DNA of 64,000 nucleotides from JBFMFR01 sp040752025 (GCA_040752025.1 JBFMFR010000001.1:186001-250000), one strand, 5' to 3'; numbered from the stretch's first letter, positions 26,693 to 36,350 are shown. Program-made: numbers and translations. Notes: generated by a model from the letters alone, not told the origin.

Positions 26693-28144
26693 ATGATTGA
26701 AACGCATGGTTTCAGTATGACCAGCGCTCAATACGCCCGCATGGGCCAGCAGGAATGTGAGAAAATCCACCTGGCCAGCCTGGAGATCTTGCAGCGCGTC
26801 GGTATCGAAGTTCACGATGAAAAAGCTCGCGAAATCCTGGTAAGCAACGGTGCCTGGGCGGAGGGCATCCAGGTGCACATCCCCGAATACCTGGTCAGCC
26901 GTGCTTTAGCGACCACTCCCAAGCGCATCACCCTGTACAACCGCAGCGGCAAAGTTGCCATGCGCGCCGGCGGGTATAACTCCTATTACGGCGGCGGTTC
27001 GGACTGCCTGAACGTGTTAGACCATCACACTGGCGAGCGCCGCAAACCGCTCCTGGAGGATGTGCAGAACGCCTCCCGCTTGATGGATGCCCTGCCAGAG
27101 ATCGATTTCGTCATGTCGGCGTTTCTGCCCGAAAACGTGGATGGACGCATCTACGACCGCTACCAGATGGAAGTCATGCTCAACAACACCACCAAGCCGA
27201 TCGTGTTCGTCACACCTGATTTCGAAGGCTGCGTGACAGCCGTCGAGATGTGCGAGGTGGTCGCTGGCGGCGCTGAAGCCTTCCAACGCCGCCCCTTTGC
27301 AACCTGCTACATCAACGTCACTTCGGGATTGGTGGCCAACGCCGAGGCGCTGCAGAAGTGCATGTTCCTGGCTGAGAAAGGCCTGCCGCAACTGTATATC
27401 CCGCTCAACGCAGGCGGGGTCAACTCGCCCGTCACCACCGCGGGCTGCATGGCTTCGATGAACGCTGGCATCCTGCTGGGGATCGTGCTCTCGCAACTGG
27501 TGCGGCCGGGCGCAGCCGTGGCCGTGCCCGGCTGGAACGGCGGTCCCTACAACCTGAAGACCATGGTCGGCAATTACGTCCTGGCCGACGAGCAGGGTGT
27601 GCCCACCTCGATGGGCAAATATTACAACCTGCCCGTGTTTGGATTAGGTGGCTCTACCGACTCGAAAATACTGGATCAGCAAGCCAGCTTCGAGGTCACC
27701 TTGAGCCTGATGACCTCCCTGCTGCACGGCGCCAACATCATTCACGACGTTGGTTTCATGGACTCTGGGCTGCAAGGCTCGTTGCAGTTGATCGCCATCG
27801 CTAACGACATCCTGGGCTTCCTGCGGGCAGCGACTGCCGGGGTGGTAGTAAATGACGAAACCCTGGCCCTGGATGTGATCGAAGAGTTAGGACCAACCGG
27901 TGATTATCTGGGTCACGAACACACCCTGCGGCACTTCAAAGAGCCGTTTTACTCGAAGTTATCCGACAAGAACCCTTATTCCGTGTGGCAGAAGCGCGGC
28001 GCGTCCAGCATGGAAGGGCGCGCCTCAAAATGGATCGACGAGATCCTGGCAAAGCACCAACCCGAGCCTCTGCCTGATGAAGTTCGCAGCGAGATCCACA
28101 AAATCGTCGAACGCGAACAAGCCCGTATCGACAGCCTGGCATAA
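26693..28144 (+). CDS. MttB-superfamily corrinoid methyltransferase, paralogue 2
   Basis: A 483-residue pyrrolysine-free MttB-like protein. It opens with QQECEKIHLASLEILQRVGI, has the acidic substrate-barrel segments YYGGGSDCLNVLDHHTGERR and LMDALPEIDFVMSAF, and ends with KWIDEILAKHQPEPL, close to the termini of paralogues 1 and 3. It lies between the binding-protein gene and the permease genes, so its substrate is probably the compound that transporter imports. GAGG precedes the ATG. The partner corrinoid protein is most likely that encoded divergently at 23286. Confidence 0.88.
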   Translation: MIETHGFSMTSAQYARMGQQECEKIHLASLEILQRVGIEVHDEKAREILVSNGAWAEGIQVHIPEYLVSRALATTPKRITLYNRSGKVAMRAGGYNSYYGGGSDCLNVLDHHTGERRKPLLEDVQNASRLMDALPEIDFVMSAFLPENVDGRIYDRYQMEVMLNNTTKPIVFVTPDFEGCVTAVEMCEVVAGGAEAFQRRPFATCYINVTSGLVANAEALQKCMFLAEKGLPQLYIPLNAGGVNSPVTTAGCMASMNAGILLGIVLSQLVRPGAAVAVPGWNGGPYNLKTMVGNYVLADEQGVPTSMGKYYNLPVFGLGGSTDSKILDQQASFEVTLSLMTSLLHGANIIHDVGFMDSGLQGSLQLIAIANDILGFLRAATAGVVVNDETLALDVIEELGPTGDYLGHEHTLRHFKEPFYSKLSDKNPYSVWQKRGASSMEGRASKWIDEILAKHQPEPLPDEVRSEIHKIVEREQARIDSLA

Positions 28145-28151
28145 CTGCCTG

Positions 28152-28198
28152 GTCGCCTGGCATTATGCCAGTATAATAACGGCATCGTGCCAGGCGAC
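28152..28198. repeat. Intergenic stem-loop before the permease genes
   Basis: GTCGCCTGGCA (28152-28162) pairs with TGCCAGGCGAC (28188-28198); the loop holds a second ATGCC/GGCAT stem. It may be a dispersed repeat or an operon-internal attenuator. The remainder of the 128-base gap shows only the RBS of the next gene. Confidence 0.55.
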
Positions 28199-28272
28199 TG
28201 GCCCAGATACATCATACTCATCCCATGCCAGTTGGGCACAGGGCCCGTGCCCCAAGCTAGAGAGGAGACCCC

Positions 28273-29583
28273 ATGGCGAGATACATCGTCCGGCGTTTGC
28301 TAACCATGCTGCTAACCATGCTGGTAGTTTCGATCCTGGTCTTTGCCATCGTCGAAATCGCCCCTGGCAACGTGGCCCGCAACATCCTGGGGGCTTATGC
28401 CACGCCGGAGCAAGAAAAATCGATGGAAAATCAGCTCGGCCTGGACCGCCCGGTTGTGACCCGCTACATCTCCTGGCTGCTCGGCGCCGACTGGCAGGCT
28501 TCCCGGCAGGTTGGCCTGCCAGTCGAGGAAATCGTGATATCCCAGGGGGTGGTGGAGAATTACCACCAGTGGTGGGCAGTTGACCCAGACGGCCAGTTGG
28601 TGCAGTGGGATGTGATCGACGGCGAACTGTTCAAACTGGTGCGCCAACCGGATGGCAGCACGGTGCCGCAGCCCGATGAACAAGGCTGGAAAGCGGATGA
28701 GGGCGGCAAACAGTATTTCTGGGGCATCGACAACGACAACCGCGCTGCCCTGTGGGTCAAAGGCGAGGGCGGCGTTGAGTTCACCCTGGAATATTCCGGC
28801 TGGATCCAATCGACCGACTCTCCGGTGGATTACATCCCGCTCAATAAGGGCTTGCTGCGCGGCGATGCCGGCATTTCGTTACGCTATAAGCGCCCGGTAG
28901 CAGAAGTAGTCAGCCGGCGTCTGACCAATTCACTCATCCTGGCATCTTTCGCTTTCTTGCTTTCGATCCCCATTGCCATCCTGCTCGGGCTGGCAGCCGG
29001 GCTGAACGAAGGCAAACCGATCGACCGGATCATTTCGCTGGGCGGCCTGATCACAGCCGCTTCCCCCGATTTTGCTACAGGCATTTTACTGATTATGATC
29101 TTCGCCCTGTGGCTCAAGGTGCTGCCCGGCGCGGCAGTGTTCTTGAGCGATACGGCCATCCTGCAAGACCCCCGGCTGCTGGTGCTGCCGGTGCTGACCG
29201 CCAGCCTGGTCGAAATCGGCTACGTGCTGCGCATCACGCGCGCCAGCGTGGTGGAAGTGATGAACAGCGCCTACGTGCGCACCGCCATCTTGAAGGGCCT
29301 GTCGCACCGCCAGGTAGTCTTCCGCCACGTGCTGCGCAACGCCATGCTGGCCCCGATCACAGTGATCATGCTGCACGTCAACTGGTTCATCGGAGGGCTG
29401 GTGGTGGTCGAGTCGGTCTTCGGCTTCCCGGGTTTAGGCAACTTGATCTTGAACGCGGCCCTATACAAGGATGTCTATGCGATCGAAGCTGGGGCGATGG
29501 TGTTGATCACCCTGGCGGTGGGTACACAGTTGGTAGCCGATATCCTGTATTCCTACCTCAACCCGCGCATCCGCTATTCCTAG
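28273..29583 (+). CDS. ABC transporter permease, DppB/OppB type, with extracytoplasmic insertion
   Basis: A 436-residue permease preceded by GAGAGGAG. The first membrane helix (about 8-30) is typical of DppB (MARYIVRRLLTMLLTML), and the C-terminal BPD_transp_1 domain (about 215-430) has the usual TNSLILASFAFLLSIP, RASVVEVMNSAYVRTA and the final FGFPGLGNLIL region. DppB proteins are usually near 310-340 residues. The extra ~110 residues sit between helix 1 and the conserved GLLRGDAGISLRYKRPV and are hydrophilic, rich in W, D and G, and predicted to be outside the membrane. The insertion may contact the binding protein or a ligand. Confidence 0.9.
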   Translation: MARYIVRRLLTMLLTMLVVSILVFAIVEIAPGNVARNILGAYATPEQEKSMENQLGLDRPVVTRYISWLLGADWQASRQVGLPVEEIVISQGVVENYHQWWAVDPDGQLVQWDVIDGELFKLVRQPDGSTVPQPDEQGWKADEGGKQYFWGIDNDNRAALWVKGEGGVEFTLEYSGWIQSTDSPVDYIPLNKGLLRGDAGISLRYKRPVAEVVSRRLTNSLILASFAFLLSIPIAILLGLAAGLNEGKPIDRIISLGGLITAASPDFATGILLIMIFALWLKVLPGAAVFLSDTAILQDPRLLVLPVLTASLVEIGYVLRITRASVVEVMNSAYVRTAILKGLSHRQVVFRHVLRNAMLAPITVIMLHVNWFIGGLVVVESVFGFPGLGNLILNAALYKDVYAIEAGAMVLITLAVGTQLVADILYSYLNPRIRYS

Positions 29584-29592
29584 GAGCCTGTC

Positions 29593-30507
29593 ATGAGCGG
29601 TGAAACCAGCTTTGCACAAAACCTTACAGGACCATCCCCGGCTTCCGTTCGTGCCAGCACCCAAACCAGCCCGTGGAAGCGCCTGCGCGATTTCGCTGAA
29701 CTGATCTGGTCATCTCCAACCGCGGTGGTCGGCCTGTCGATCTTCGTGCTGTGGATCCTGGTAGCAGTCTTCGCCCCGGTGATTACCCGCTACGGCCCCC
29801 TGGAACAGGATTACTTGCACATCAACGAATCTCCTTCCGCCGAGCACCTGCTGGGCACGGACCAATTGGGGCGCGATGTATGGGCGCGCCTCGCCTACGG
29901 GGCGCGCACCATCCTGGTGCTCGGGCCGCTTTCGGTGCTGGTGGCCTTCTTGCTGGGCATTGCCCTGGGGCTGCCCTCGGGTTATTACGGCGGCTGGATC
30001 GATGAGAGCGTCATGCGCATCCTGGACTCGCTGATGGCCTTCCCGACCATCTTGCTTTACATGATCATTATCTCGGCAGTCGGGCCGTCGCAGTTCAACG
30101 TAGTTATCGCCATCGCCATCGGCGGCGCGCCCGGCATCGCCCGCCTGGTGCGCGCCCTGACAATGGACATTCGCACGCGCGAATACGTGGCCGCTGCCAA
30201 GCTGCGCGGCGACTCGGACGTGCAAATCATGCTGCGCGAAATATTGCCGAACTGCCGCGGCCCATTGATCGTGGATTTCCTGATGCGCATCGGCTACGCC
30301 GCCTTCTACATCGGCACGCTGGGCTTTCTCGGCCTGGGACTGCCGCCTCCCACTCCTGACTGGGGCGGCATGGTACAGGAAGGTCACAGCCACATGACCG
30401 CCAACATCTGGCCGGTGCTATCGGCCACCCTGGCGATCGTCAGCCTGGTGATCGGCCTGAACATGTTCGCCGATGGCCTGCGCGAAGAAAGCATGCGCTA
30501 CCAGTGA
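29593..30507 (+). CDS. ABC transporter permease, DppC/OppC type
   Basis: A 304-residue permease with an N-terminal cytosolic tail, a first helix at about 38-60 and the BPD_transp_1 domain. Family landmarks are HLLGTDQLGRDVWARLAYGAR (split here by a proline-free loop), the EAA-like TMDIRTREYVAAAKLRG cytoplasmic loop and the C-terminal NMFADGLRE. It starts nine bases after the DppB-type gene with AGGAG before the ATG. It pairs with that protein to form the transmembrane pore. Confidence 0.9.
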   Translation: MSGETSFAQNLTGPSPASVRASTQTSPWKRLRDFAELIWSSPTAVVGLSIFVLWILVAVFAPVITRYGPLEQDYLHINESPSAEHLLGTDQLGRDVWARLAYGARTILVLGPLSVLVAFLLGIALGLPSGYYGGWIDESVMRILDSLMAFPTILLYMIIISAVGPSQFNVVIAIAIGGAPGIARLVRALTMDIRTREYVAAAKLRGDSDVQIMLREILPNCRGPLIVDFLMRIGYAAFYIGTLGFLGLGLPPPTPDWGGMVQEGHSHMTANIWPVLSATLAIVSLVIGLNMFADGLREESMRYQ

Positions 30508-30523
30508 TGAGAGGATCGATGCG

Positions 30524-32605
30524 ATGAGCCAAGATAAAGGAACTGAACGCCATTCACCGCCGGTCCTTGCCGTAAAGAACCTGGCGATCACTTACAAGAC
30601 CCGCAAACGCGATATCAACGCCGTGCGCGACGTTACATTCGAAATCTACAGCGGCGAGAACCTGGGCCTGGTGGGCGAGTCAGGCTGCGGCAAGAGCACG
30701 GTGGCCTATTCGGTGGTGAATTTCCTGGGGCCCAACGGGCGGGTCACCAATGGGGATATCTTCTTCAATGGGCAGCAGTTGCGCGATCGCTCCGAAAGCG
30801 AGCTGCGCAAGCTGCGCGGCGCTGATATTTCCATGGTGTACCAGGAGCCCATGTCGGCGCTCAACCCGACCATGCGCATTCGCGACCAACTGGCCGAGAG
30901 CCTGGTCGTGCATCGCAACCTCTCGAAATCAGAAGCCTACGCCCAATCCCTGGAAGCGCTCAAGCGCGTCTACATGCCCGACCCGGAGGGGGTCATGCTG
31001 CGCTACCCGCACCAGCTTTCCGGCGGGCAACAGCAGCGCGTGCTGATCGCCATGGCGATGCTGAACAACCCCTCCCTGTTGATCATGGATGAGCCCACCA
31101 CCGCCCTGGACGTGACCGTCGAAGCTGCGGTGCTGGACCTGATCGCCGAACTCAAAGAACGCTACCAGACTGCCACCCTGTACATCAGCCACAACCTGGG
31201 TGTGGTGGCGCGCGTCTCCGATAAAGTGGCTGTGATGTATGCCGGCGAAATCGTCGAACTGGCCCCCACGCGCGACATCTACCGCAACCCGCTGCACCCC
31301 TATACGATGGGCCTGATGCGCTGCCTGCCGGACGTGGACGCACCCAAGGGCACCCGCCAATTGGTGCCGATCGAAGGCCGCGTGCCATCGCCGGCCAACC
31401 TGCCCAGCGGCTGCATCTTCTCGCCGCGCTGCGAGCACGCCATCCCCGAGTGCTCGATCGAACATCCTGACCTGCTCGAGCTGGCGCTGGGCCACCGGGT
31501 ACGCTGCCTGCGCGCCGAAGAGTGGCTGGAAACGGAAAGGATTCAACTGGCGCAGGAATCGCCTGAAGAACCCTGTCCAAGTCGAGAGACGGAGGCCGGG
31601 GAGGACATGCTCGCGGTGGAGCAGGTCAAAGTGTACTACCCTGTACCTTTCAAAACGGTGGCCGGCCTGTTCGGCCTGGAAAAGCGCCAGTACGTGCGCG
31701 CCACCGACAACGTCAGCCTGAAAGTACAGCGCGGCCGCACCCTGGGCATCGTAGGCGAATCGGGATGCGGCAAGAGCACCCTGGCCAGGGCTATCGTCGG
31801 CCTGGAAGCGCTCCACGATGGCAAAGTCAGTTTCCTGGGGTTGGATATTTCCAAGACTCTGAACCAGCGCGATCTGAAGACCATCCGCGACCTGCAAATG
31901 GTCTTCCAGGACCCCAACGGTACGCTGAACCCCTCCTACAGCATCGGCGACCAGATCGCTGCCTCGCTGCGGCGCTTCCGCACGGTGCCAGCCAACCAGG
32001 TACAGGCCGAGGTCGAGCGCCTGCTGCGCTCCGTCAAGCTGGACGACAGCTATTACTACCGCCTGCCACGCCAGTTGAGCGGCGGCGAAAAGCAGCGCGT
32101 GGGCATCGCCCGCGCCATCGCCAGCAACCCGGCCATGGTGGTGTGCGACGAGCCAGTCTCAGCCCTGGATGTTTCGGTGCAGGCGGCTGTGCTCAACCTG
32201 CTGCTGGAGATTCAGAACCAGCGCAGCACAACCATGATTCTGATCTCGCACGATTTGAGCTCGGTGCGCTTCTTCTCCGACGATGTCGCCGTGATGTACT
32301 TGGGACAAATCGTGGAAATCGGGCCATGCGAAGCGATCTACGAGCCGCCCAACCACCCCTATACAGCCGCGCTGCTGGCGGCTGTGCCGCGCCCCGACCC
32401 CGATCTGGAGCCTTCCAAAGTGCGCCTGTCGGGCCGGGTGCCCAGTGCAGTCAACCCGCCCAGCGGATGCCGTTTTCACACCCGCTGCCCCTTTAAGATT
32501 GGAGAAATCTGCGAAAGCCAGGAACCGCCGCAGCGCGAGATGGGCGGCGGGCACCTGATCTACTGTCATTTGTCACCACAAGAACTCGCGCAGGTCAAAC
32601 CCTGA
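30524..32605 (+). CDS. Fused double ATPase of a peptide-class ABC transporter (DppD-DppF in one chain)
   Basis: ATG 30524 follows GAGGATCGATGCG; the longer frame from 30473 overlaps the permease. The 693-residue chain holds two complete ABC domains. Domain 1 (about 10-330): Walker A GESGCGKSTVAYS, signature LSGGQQQRV, Walker B LLIMDEPTTALD. Domain 2 (about 360-690): GESGCGKSTLARA, LSGGEKQRV, VVCDEPVSALD. Each ends with a Cys-containing oligopeptide/dipeptide C-terminal extension (CIFSPRCEHAIPEC and CRFHTRCPFKIGEIC), which binds an Fe-S cluster in some DppD/DppF proteins. Fusion of the two ATPases makes the complex a three-gene membrane unit. All catalytic motifs are intact. Confidence 0.93.
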   Translation: MSQDKGTERHSPPVLAVKNLAITYKTRKRDINAVRDVTFEIYSGENLGLVGESGCGKSTVAYSVVNFLGPNGRVTNGDIFFNGQQLRDRSESELRKLRGADISMVYQEPMSALNPTMRIRDQLAESLVVHRNLSKSEAYAQSLEALKRVYMPDPEGVMLRYPHQLSGGQQQRVLIAMAMLNNPSLLIMDEPTTALDVTVEAAVLDLIAELKERYQTATLYISHNLGVVARVSDKVAVMYAGEIVELAPTRDIYRNPLHPYTMGLMRCLPDVDAPKGTRQLVPIEGRVPSPANLPSGCIFSPRCEHAIPECSIEHPDLLELALGHRVRCLRAEEWLETERIQLAQESPEEPCPSRETEAGEDMLAVEQVKVYYPVPFKTVAGLFGLEKRQYVRATDNVSLKVQRGRTLGIVGESGCGKSTLARAIVGLEALHDGKVSFLGLDISKTLNQRDLKTIRDLQMVFQDPNGTLNPSYSIGDQIAASLRRFRTVPANQVQAEVERLLRSVKLDDSYYYRLPRQLSGGEKQRVGIARAIASNPAMVVCDEPVSALDVSVQAAVLNLLLEIQNQRSTTMILISHDLSSVRFFSDDVAVMYLGQIVEIGPCEAIYEPPNHPYTAALLAAVPRPDPDLEPSKVRLSGRVPSAVNPPSGCRFHTRCPFKIGEICESQEPPQREMGGGHLIYCHLSPQELAQVKP

Positions 32606-32708
32606 TCGAAGCGAACACGATTCGCACATACTCAAAATCGCAATGGGACTTGCGCGTCGCAAGGCTCCATTCTATCAACTTGCACAGGATGCGAAAAACC
32701 AAACAACC

Positions 32709-33968
32709 ATGGACGAAAATAAATCACACGAAGAACAACCCTTTTTCATACGCGCCCCCTGGAGCTATGACGCGCACGCCGCTCCAGCGCCGCGCCCGGA
32801 CGCCAACCTGGGCTTCGCCACGCGCGCCCTGCACGCTGGATTCCACCCGCTCAAGAACTTGCAGCAGTTCCGGGCGTTCGTGCCGCCCATCGTGATGTCG
32901 ATGACCTATCCGTACGAGAGTTTCGAGCGTTTCCCGGATTACATCTACGGGCGCAGCAAAACCCCCACAGTGAGTGTATTGGAAGAACGCCTGGCATCGC
33001 TGGAAGGCGGGCAGGCGGCCGTCAGCGCCGGCTCGGGCTCGCAGGCGCTGTTCAGCCTGGTGTTCACCCTGGCCCGCCCGGGCGACAACGTGGTCACCTC
33101 GCTCAACACCTTCGGCGAGGGCTACAAACAGGCCGCCACGATCTTCCCCGAGCGCTGCAATGTCGAGTTTCGCTTCATCAAAGATTTCGCCAACCCGCAA
33201 GCCTGGGACCAGGCCATCGACAAGCAGACGCGCCTGGTATGGGTGGAGACGCCCAGCAACCCGTGCCTTCAGGTCACCGACATCGCCGCAGTGGCCGAAG
33301 TGGCCCACGCCCGCGGTGTGCCGCTGATGGTGGACAACACTACCGCCACCGCGGCGCTGCAGCGGCCGATGGACCTGGGGGCCGATATCACCCTGCTCTC
33401 GCTGACCAAGTTCCTGTCGGGCAACGCCACCGTGCTGGGCGGCGCCATCGTTGGGCCAGAAGCCCTGGTAGAGGATATCCGCTGGAACACCACCGAGTTC
33501 GTCGGCGCTATCCTGCAGCCTCTGGAAGCCTGGCTGATGCTGCAATACCTGGAAACGCTGGATTTGCGTATGCAGCGGCACAGCGCCACCGCCCAGAAGG
33601 TGGCTGAATTCCTGTCCGCTCATCCCAAAGTGAAGCACGTCAATTACACTGGCCTGGCGGATCACCCGCAGCACGACCTGGCCTGCCGCCAGATGAAGGC
33701 CCACGGCGGCCTGCTGTCTTTCGTCGTGCCGGGCGGCATGACGGGGGCGGCAAAGGTGATGAACAGCGTGGAGTTGGTGGTGCACGCCGTGACCTTCGGC
33801 ACCAGCCGCACGATCTGCATGCACCCGCGCACCATCACCCACGAGCACATGACCCAGGCCGAGCGCGACGAAGCCGGCATTGACGATGGGCTGATCCGCC
33901 TGTCGGTCGGCCTGGAAGACCCGGACGACATCATCGCCGACCTCGGCCAGGCCCTGGCCCATTTATAG
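32709..33968 (+). CDS. Cys/Met-metabolism PLP enzyme (methionine gamma-lyase/sulfhydrylase-like)
   Basis: A 419-residue PLP enzyme if started at ATG 32709; a longer reading from 32643 adds 22 residues with no RBS advantage. Motifs: YIYGRSKTPTVSVLEERLA (79-97), SAGSGSQALFSLVF (106-119), VETPSNPCLQVTDI (179-192) and Schiff-base K234 in LLSLTKFLSGNATVLGG. The N-terminal ~35 residues are an atypical extension. Relatives are methionine gamma-lyases and O-acetylhomoserine sulfhydrylases. Its place in the transport/methyltransferase operon suggests a degradative role. It is clearly different from the 18064 enzyme, so the island holds two members of this family. Confidence 0.86.
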   Translation: MDENKSHEEQPFFIRAPWSYDAHAAPAPRPDANLGFATRALHAGFHPLKNLQQFRAFVPPIVMSMTYPYESFERFPDYIYGRSKTPTVSVLEERLASLEGGQAAVSAGSGSQALFSLVFTLARPGDNVVTSLNTFGEGYKQAATIFPERCNVEFRFIKDFANPQAWDQAIDKQTRLVWVETPSNPCLQVTDIAAVAEVAHARGVPLMVDNTTATAALQRPMDLGADITLLSLTKFLSGNATVLGGAIVGPEALVEDIRWNTTEFVGAILQPLEAWLMLQYLETLDLRMQRHSATAQKVAEFLSAHPKVKHVNYTGLADHPQHDLACRQMKAHGGLLSFVVPGGMTGAAKVMNSVELVVHAVTFGTSRTICMHPRTITHEHMTQAERDEAGIDDGLIRLSVGLEDPDDIIADLGQALAHL

Positions 33969-33983
33969 GTTGAAGAGCGGCCA

Positions 33984-35264
33984 ATGCCTGACTCAAACCT
34001 GCGCCAGGAACTGCGCCAGAAGCTGGTCATCGCCGAAGCGGACGTGCAGGCGCTCAACCAGGTGCTGCTCAACCCTGGCGAGCGCGTCATTAACGACCTG
34101 CTGGACGTCGTATTGAAATACGGCACACCCGAGCAAATCAACCAGCAGGCCGGACGCGCCCGCCAACTGCCCAATCTGCTGCAGCAGGTCAGGCAGGCTC
34201 GGCCCGAACACCTGGCCGACCTGGAATGGCTGCAAGCGCAGCGCCAGGCAGGCGCGTTCATCTCGCTGGCCGCCTACCGCCGCAAAGTGCTGGGGGCGCA
34301 GGCCGGCCGGATGGATTTCAACGCGCCCCAGGCCGTCACCCTGGAGCTGAGCGCCTGCCAGTATTTTCCCTGGCTGATCGACATCGCCCGGCGCGCCATC
34401 CAAAACGGTGAGATCATGCCGGGGCGCATCATCCGGGTGCGCAACATGCGAGAACAGGAGGCGGATGGCGACCTGGCAGCCTTTGCCGCAGCCATGCAGA
34501 TCATCGGGGCCAGCTACGTTGAGCAGCCCGACACGCGCGGCTCGGATGGCGCCAACATCCACCTGGGCGGGCCGCAGACCCTCATCGGCTATTTCGGCGG
34601 AGTCGGCCAGCCCAACCACTACCCGCTGAAATGGCTGGACGAATGCCTGTATTATTACACGCGCTACGGCGTGCAGCAGGTGCTAAATGTCAACGCCGGC
34701 ACGGTGCTGGCCGGCTATCTGCTGTACCGTCTGGGCGTTGATCTGCAATTCAAGATCTCGGTTACCCTGGGCAACGACAACCCCTACGCCGCCCTGTGGA
34801 CGCTGCTGGCCGCCCGCCTGTTCGCCCGCCCGGATGGCAGCACACCATTGGTGGGCTTCAACTGGAGCAACTCGGTGAACAACGAAACCATCGAAATCAG
34901 CGCCCAGTTCCGCAAAGAACTGGGGCTGGAGGAGCTGGTGCGCTTCGAGCATCACGTCACCGAGACCTGGACCGGCCTGGTGATCCAGCCCTATAACCGG
35001 CGGGAAGAACTGCTCGACCTGGCTGAGCGCCTGCCCAACCTGTCTGCCAAGCACGAGGGCGGCGAGCCAGAAGTGGAGGCCAGCCGCCAGCGGCCCTCCG
35101 AAATCCAGGATTACTACCGGGAAAAAGCCGAGATCATCGCCAGCGGCGACTGGGAACACCTGGCGCTCAACTTCCAGGACAAGTTCGACTCGATGAACCG
35201 CACCGCCTGGGCGCTGACCGAGCGCGGCCTGGCCTTCATCGGGGCGCGCCACCTGCACACGTGA
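33984..35264 (+). CDS. Conserved-looking protein of unknown function in the MttB island
   Basis: I do not recognise this 426-residue protein. It has no signal peptide or membrane helix. The N-terminal ~100 residues are helical and Gln-rich; the rest alternates strand and helix with conserved-looking blocks LELSACQYFPWLIDIARR, IIRVRNMREQEADGDL, YVEQPDTRGSDGANIHLGG, NVNAGTVLAGYLLYRLG and FNWSNSVNNETIEIS. Such alternation could suit a TIM-barrel enzyme, but that is a guess. It begins 15 bases after the gamma-lyase-like gene and ends 28 bases before the ammonia-lyase-like gene, so it is very likely a pathway enzyme. Base composition and codon use resemble its neighbours. Confidence 0.75.
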   Translation: MPDSNLRQELRQKLVIAEADVQALNQVLLNPGERVINDLLDVVLKYGTPEQINQQAGRARQLPNLLQQVRQARPEHLADLEWLQAQRQAGAFISLAAYRRKVLGAQAGRMDFNAPQAVTLELSACQYFPWLIDIARRAIQNGEIMPGRIIRVRNMREQEADGDLAAFAAAMQIIGASYVEQPDTRGSDGANIHLGGPQTLIGYFGGVGQPNHYPLKWLDECLYYYTRYGVQQVLNVNAGTVLAGYLLYRLGVDLQFKISVTLGNDNPYAALWTLLAARLFARPDGSTPLVGFNWSNSVNNETIEISAQFRKELGLEELVRFEHHVTETWTGLVIQPYNRREELLDLAERLPNLSAKHEGGEPEVEASRQRPSEIQDYYREKAEIIASGDWEHLALNFQDKFDSMNRTAWALTERGLAFIGARHLHT

Positions 35265-35292
35265 CCTGGCCTGCTGTTCCCTGAAGACCCCT

Positions 35293-36306
35293 ATGATCGA
35301 CAATCCCAGCCTGCCTCCGACTGCTATCCCCTTGCCAGATATCCAGGCCGCCCGCCAGCGCCTGCAAGGCCAGGTGCTGCGCACGCCATTGGTGCGGCTG
35401 AACCTGGCGGAGGCGCCCGCACAAATCTACCTCAAGCTGGAGAACCTGCAGCCGGTCGGGTCGTTCAAGCTGCGCGGGGCGGGCAACGCATTGGCCGTAG
35501 CACAGGCGAGCCAACTGGCCGAGGGCGTATGGACAGCCAGCGCCGGCAACATGGCCCTGGGGCTGGCCTGGTTCGCTCGCCAGGGCGGCGTCCCCTGTAC
35601 AGTATTGGCGCCCGAGGACGCCCCTGCCGCCAAACTGGAAGGGGTGGCGCGCCTGGGAGCCAGGATCGTTAAAACCAGCTTCGAGGAATACCAGCGCATC
35701 CAACGTTTTGGCGATCCGCAGCGCCAGCAGGAATTGGGCTTGTCTGGCTTGCTGGTGCATCCCTTCAACGACCCGGCGGTGATGGCCGGCAACGGCTGCA
35801 TCGCATTGGAAATCCTGGAAGATTTGCCGGAGGTAGATGCAATCCTGGTGCCCTACGGCGGCGGCGGGTTGAGCTGCGGCATCGCCTCGGCAGTGCGCGC
35901 CTTGCGCCCGGGGGTCAAAGTGTTCGCCAGCGAAGCGGCCAACGCCGCCCCGCTGGCCGCCTGCCTGGCTGCCGGCCGCCTGGTGACCGTTCCTTACCAG
36001 GCCAGCTTCATCTCCGGCATGGGGGCGCCTTTTGTCTTCGAGAGCATGTGGCCGCGCGCCAGCCAGCTCCTGAACGGCTCGCTGGTGGTTTCACTGCAAG
36101 AAGTGGCAGACGCTCTGCGCCTGCTGGCCGTGCGCAACCACGTCATCGCCGAAGGCGCCGGGGCCGTGGCGCTGGCGGCTGCATTAACATTGAAAAATGG
36201 CCCTCTAGCCGGGTTGGCAGGTGGTAAAATCGCCTGTATCGTCTCCGGCGGCAACATCGACGCCCACCTCCTCACCGAGATCTTGCAAGACCGCCTCCCC
36301 ACGTAG
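35293..36306 (+). CDS. Threonine/serine ammonia-lyase-like PLP enzyme (fold type II)
   Basis: A 337-residue PLP enzyme of the tryptophan-synthase-beta superfamily. Schiff-base K59 lies in NLQPVGSFKLRGAGNAL (51-67), the carboxylate-binding loop is WTASAGNMALGLAW, and the PLP-phosphate glycine loop is PYGGGGLSCGIASA. Relatives deaminate threonine, serine or 3-hydroxyaspartate, or eliminate from related amino acids. There is no C-terminal ACT regulatory domain, so it resembles the catabolic type. Its operon position implies elimination of ammonia or another group from the demethylated amino acid. Exact substrate unknown. Confidence 0.85.
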   Translation: MIDNPSLPPTAIPLPDIQAARQRLQGQVLRTPLVRLNLAEAPAQIYLKLENLQPVGSFKLRGAGNALAVAQASQLAEGVWTASAGNMALGLAWFARQGGVPCTVLAPEDAPAAKLEGVARLGARIVKTSFEEYQRIQRFGDPQRQQELGLSGLLVHPFNDPAVMAGNGCIALEILEDLPEVDAILVPYGGGGLSCGIASAVRALRPGVKVFASEAANAAPLAACLAAGRLVTVPYQASFISGMGAPFVFESMWPRASQLLNGSLVVSLQEVADALRLLAVRNHVIAEGAGAVALAAALTLKNGPLAGLAGGKIACIVSGGNIDAHLLTEILQDRLPT

Positions 36307-36350
36307 GGACGCACGGCTTGCGACCGCACATCTATTGAGATAAAAACCGC

